Assembly: GCA_002482415.1 (NCBI GenBank)
Contig: DLFY01000269.1
Span: forward strand, 1-7,108
Reading direction: 5' to 3'
Length of the DNA: 7,108 bases
Source: Phycisphaerales bacterium UBA7708
GTDB lineage: Bacteria; Planctomycetota; Phycisphaerae; Sedimentisphaerales; Anaerohalosphaeraceae
Part shown: in pieces, positions 5,621 to 7,108 of the stretch
Layout of the letters: each line of letters begins with the position of its first letter
Position numbering within the stretch: position 1 is the first letter of the stretch
Program-made: the position numbers and the translations under genes
Notes under the pieces: generated by a model
Told to the model about the DNA's origin: nothing
Database searches by the model: none
The model's input: only the letters and a program-made list of their open reading frames with translations

Positions 5621-7108
5621 TCAGCGGCGGGGGTCGAGGCCGGTCCAGGATTTTTTCCAGTGGTCTTTGCCGGGGCTTTCGACGGTGAGGGCGTCGCCTT
5701 CCTTCCAGGATTTCAGCGGGAGGTTGTTTTCATCCTTCAGGTAGCGGGCGGGCATAAAGCCCTTTTCGACCAGAATATCCAGCGACTCGGGCACTTCATC
5801 GAATGCCAGCCGGTAGGCGTAAATCGCCCGGCCGATGCCAAGACGGACATAGTGGGCCTCGTTATGGGTCTTCTCGGCGCGTTTGGCCTCGGGAGGCAGT
5901 GCCAGCAGCCGCAGGATTTCGACGGCCAGCGGCCCTGCCTTCTCGGTGGAGTCGGCGGCACGGAAGGCAATCGTATGCTTGCCCTTGTCGAGGGTATGGG
6001 TGCCCAGGACTAAATCCAGTTCTCCGGACTCGGCGGCGCGGAAGTCGGCGGTTTTGACCTTCTTGTCGTCAATCAGGATGTCATAAGTCCCATTGACGGG
6101 GCCGGAGGCGGCGGTCAGCCGGACGGCAAAGCGTCCTGCCTGCGACAGCTCAAACGGCAGCGTCAGCATGGCGCCAGGTTCGGTATTGGGCCAGGTCAGT
6201 ACAGGCCGGGCACCGAAGAAGCCCTGAGCCTCGACGCCCACGGCGGCCTTGCCGGTGGATTTGGCAAAGCGGTAGGTTTTAACCAGGTGATGCTGCTGCC
6301 AGGGGACGCGACGCTCGTTCCAGGCCGGCAGCGGCGGGAAGGTGGTTTTGGGCTTTCCAGTCTGATACCAGAAGGCGACACTGCTGAAGAAATCGGGCCG
6401 TTCGAGGAAGAAGCCGTCTTCGGCGACCTCGAGGTTGCCCTTGTGTTCGATGGCGACTTTGAGGGATTGGGTGAAATACACGGGGTCGGGCAGGTGCCAG
6501 CGGTAACAGACGCCGCTGTCGCCGGCGGTATCGCCCTGCCATGCGGGCTGGCCGAACCAGGGGCTGGTGCGGACGCGGTAGCCCCAGGCGTCGTTGAAGT
6601 AGTCTTCGGTGCCGGTGCCCTGCAGGCTGGGGACCTGCTCGCCATCGATGTAAAAGTAATCATCGCCTTCGCCGAACCAGCTTTCCTGGGCGAGTGTGAC
6701 CGACAGTACGGTGCCGACGTAATAGCCGCAGCCTTCGATGTCGGCCAGCAGGTAATCCTGCCCCATGACGGCGGGGTATTCCTGGCGATAGCGGGCGTAG
6801 AAATACGGCGTTTCGGCGGGGAGTTCGTCAAACTGCATCCAATCGACCTGCCAGTACAGGCCGGTCGAGCGGTCGGGATTGTCGTTGGTGACGACGATGC
6901 GGGCATTTTTGCGGAACGGCATCCGCCAGTAGCAGGTCAGCGAGCCGGTGGGCGAGACCTGGACGGGGATGCTGTTGACGACGGCGGGTTTGCCGTGGCC
7001 GACGGCGAAGAAATCACCGACGGGGACTTCGACGCCCGGGGCGGTGTCGTCATCGTAATAGATGCGCAGCGACAGGGAGTTGAGCTCCCCTACCCAGCCG
7101 GAGTGGCT
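5621..7108 (-). CDS. GH172 (DUF2961) family glycoside hydrolase, 5' end missing
   Basis: The minus-strand frame is open to the window edge; the ATG at 6922 is internal, because upstream codons read a conserved family segment (LRIYYDDD, VEVPVGDFFAVGHG, YWRMPFRKNARI). The 495 visible residues contain family hallmarks ESWFGEGDDYFYIDGE (142-157) and GTGTEDYFNDAWGYR (164-178). Glu147 and Glu168, 21 residues apart, match the spacing I recall for the catalytic pair of the characterised difructose-dianhydride enzyme of GH172. After the catalytic beta-sandwich core come WHLPDPVYF and the strand IEHKGN, then a second beta-rich module (about 285-405) resembling a carbohydrate-binding or lectin-like sandwich, and a C-terminal tail ending GLDPRR. 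Family members act on alpha-furanosides of fructose or arabinose; the substrate here is unknown. It converges on the hsd operon, has the same high GC as the isomerase-like gene, and may belong with it to a glycan-degradation locus interrupted by the operon. Confidence 0.88.
   Translation of the reverse strand, partial: SHSGWVGELNSLSLRIYYDDDTAPGVEVPVGDFFAVGHGKPAVVNSIPVQVSPTGSLTCYWRMPFRKNARIVVTNDNPDRSTGLYWQVDWMQFDELPAETPYFYARYRQEYPAVMGQDYLLADIEGCGYYVGTVLSVTLAQESWFGEGDDYFYIDGEQVPSLQGTGTEDYFNDAWGYRVRTSPWFGQPAWQGDTAGDSGVCYRWHLPDPVYFTQSLKVAIEHKGNLEVAEDGFFLERPDFFSSVAFWYQTGKPKTTFPPLPAWNERRVPWQQHHLVKTYRFAKSTGKAAVGVEAQGFFGARPVLTWPNTEPGAMLTLPFELSQAGRFAVRLTAASGPVNGTYDILIDDKKVKTADFRAAESGELDLVLGTHTLDKGKHTIAFRAADSTEKAGPLAVEILRLLALPPEAKRAEKTHNEAHYVRLGIGRAIYAYRLAFDEVPESLDILVEKGFMPARYLKDENNLPLKSWKEGDALTVESPGKDHWKKSWTGLDPRR

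Noticed and set aside
5660..6086. Plus-strand open frames opposite the GH172 gene
   Set aside because: They are antisense shadows in high-GC coding DNA, with no family-like motifs and overlapping one another.
6196..6906. 236-codon minus-strand open frame overlapping GH172
   Set aside because: Its Pro/Ser/Ala-rich low-complexity translation is the off-frame reading of the real gene, which carries all the conserved motifs.
6920..6922. ATG at 6922 (minus) as the start of the GH172 gene
   Set aside because: The 62 codons upstream in the same frame are open and read conserved family sequence (VEVPVGDFFAVGHG), so the start lies beyond the window.

Overview
The window comes from a bacterium whose two flanking genes fit the carbohydrate-rich genomes of the Planctomycetota-Verrucomicrobiota group. 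A Phycisphaerae-like planctomycete is my best guess, but only from gene content and style. The flanks are a sugar phosphate isomerase/epimerase-like TIM-barrel protein and a GH172 (DUF2961) glycoside hydrolase. Both are GC-rich (about 60% by eye) and both run off the window edge.

Layout. 1-804 (+): 3' part of the sugar isomerase-like gene. 805-1188: AT-rich intergenic region with three sets of short direct repeats at its left end and two well-formed sigma70-type promoters. 1189-5522 (+): a compact three-gene operon with much lower GC (about 36-45% by eye). 5523-5620: convergent intergenic gap with two hairpins, each followed by a T-tract on the minus strand. 5621-7108 (-): 3' part of the GH172 gene.

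The operon is the interesting part. Gene 1 is an HsdM-type N6-adenine DNA methyltransferase with a PD-(D/E)xK nuclease-like domain (HsdR N-terminal type) fused in front. Gene 2 is a two-TRD specificity subunit (HsdS). No HsdR helicase/translocase lies between the flanking genes. This arrangement resembles Type IIB BcgI-like enzymes (RM fusion plus separate S) more than a classical Type I system. Gene 3 begins 12 bases after hsdS and encodes a protein of about 368 residues with a canonical HEPN ribonuclease motif (RNxxxH) and no recognisable ATPase motifs. A plausible reading is a DNA restriction-modification module coupled to an RNA-cleaving second line of defence, similar in idea to the HEPN anticodon nuclease PrrC that is encoded inside a Type I hsd locus. 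That coupling is inference; the motifs are seen directly.

The operon looks like an accessory insertion at a sugar-catabolism locus. GC changes sharply at both borders, and small duplications start at the stop codon of the left flanking gene. No integrase, transposase, tRNA or obvious att pair is visible.
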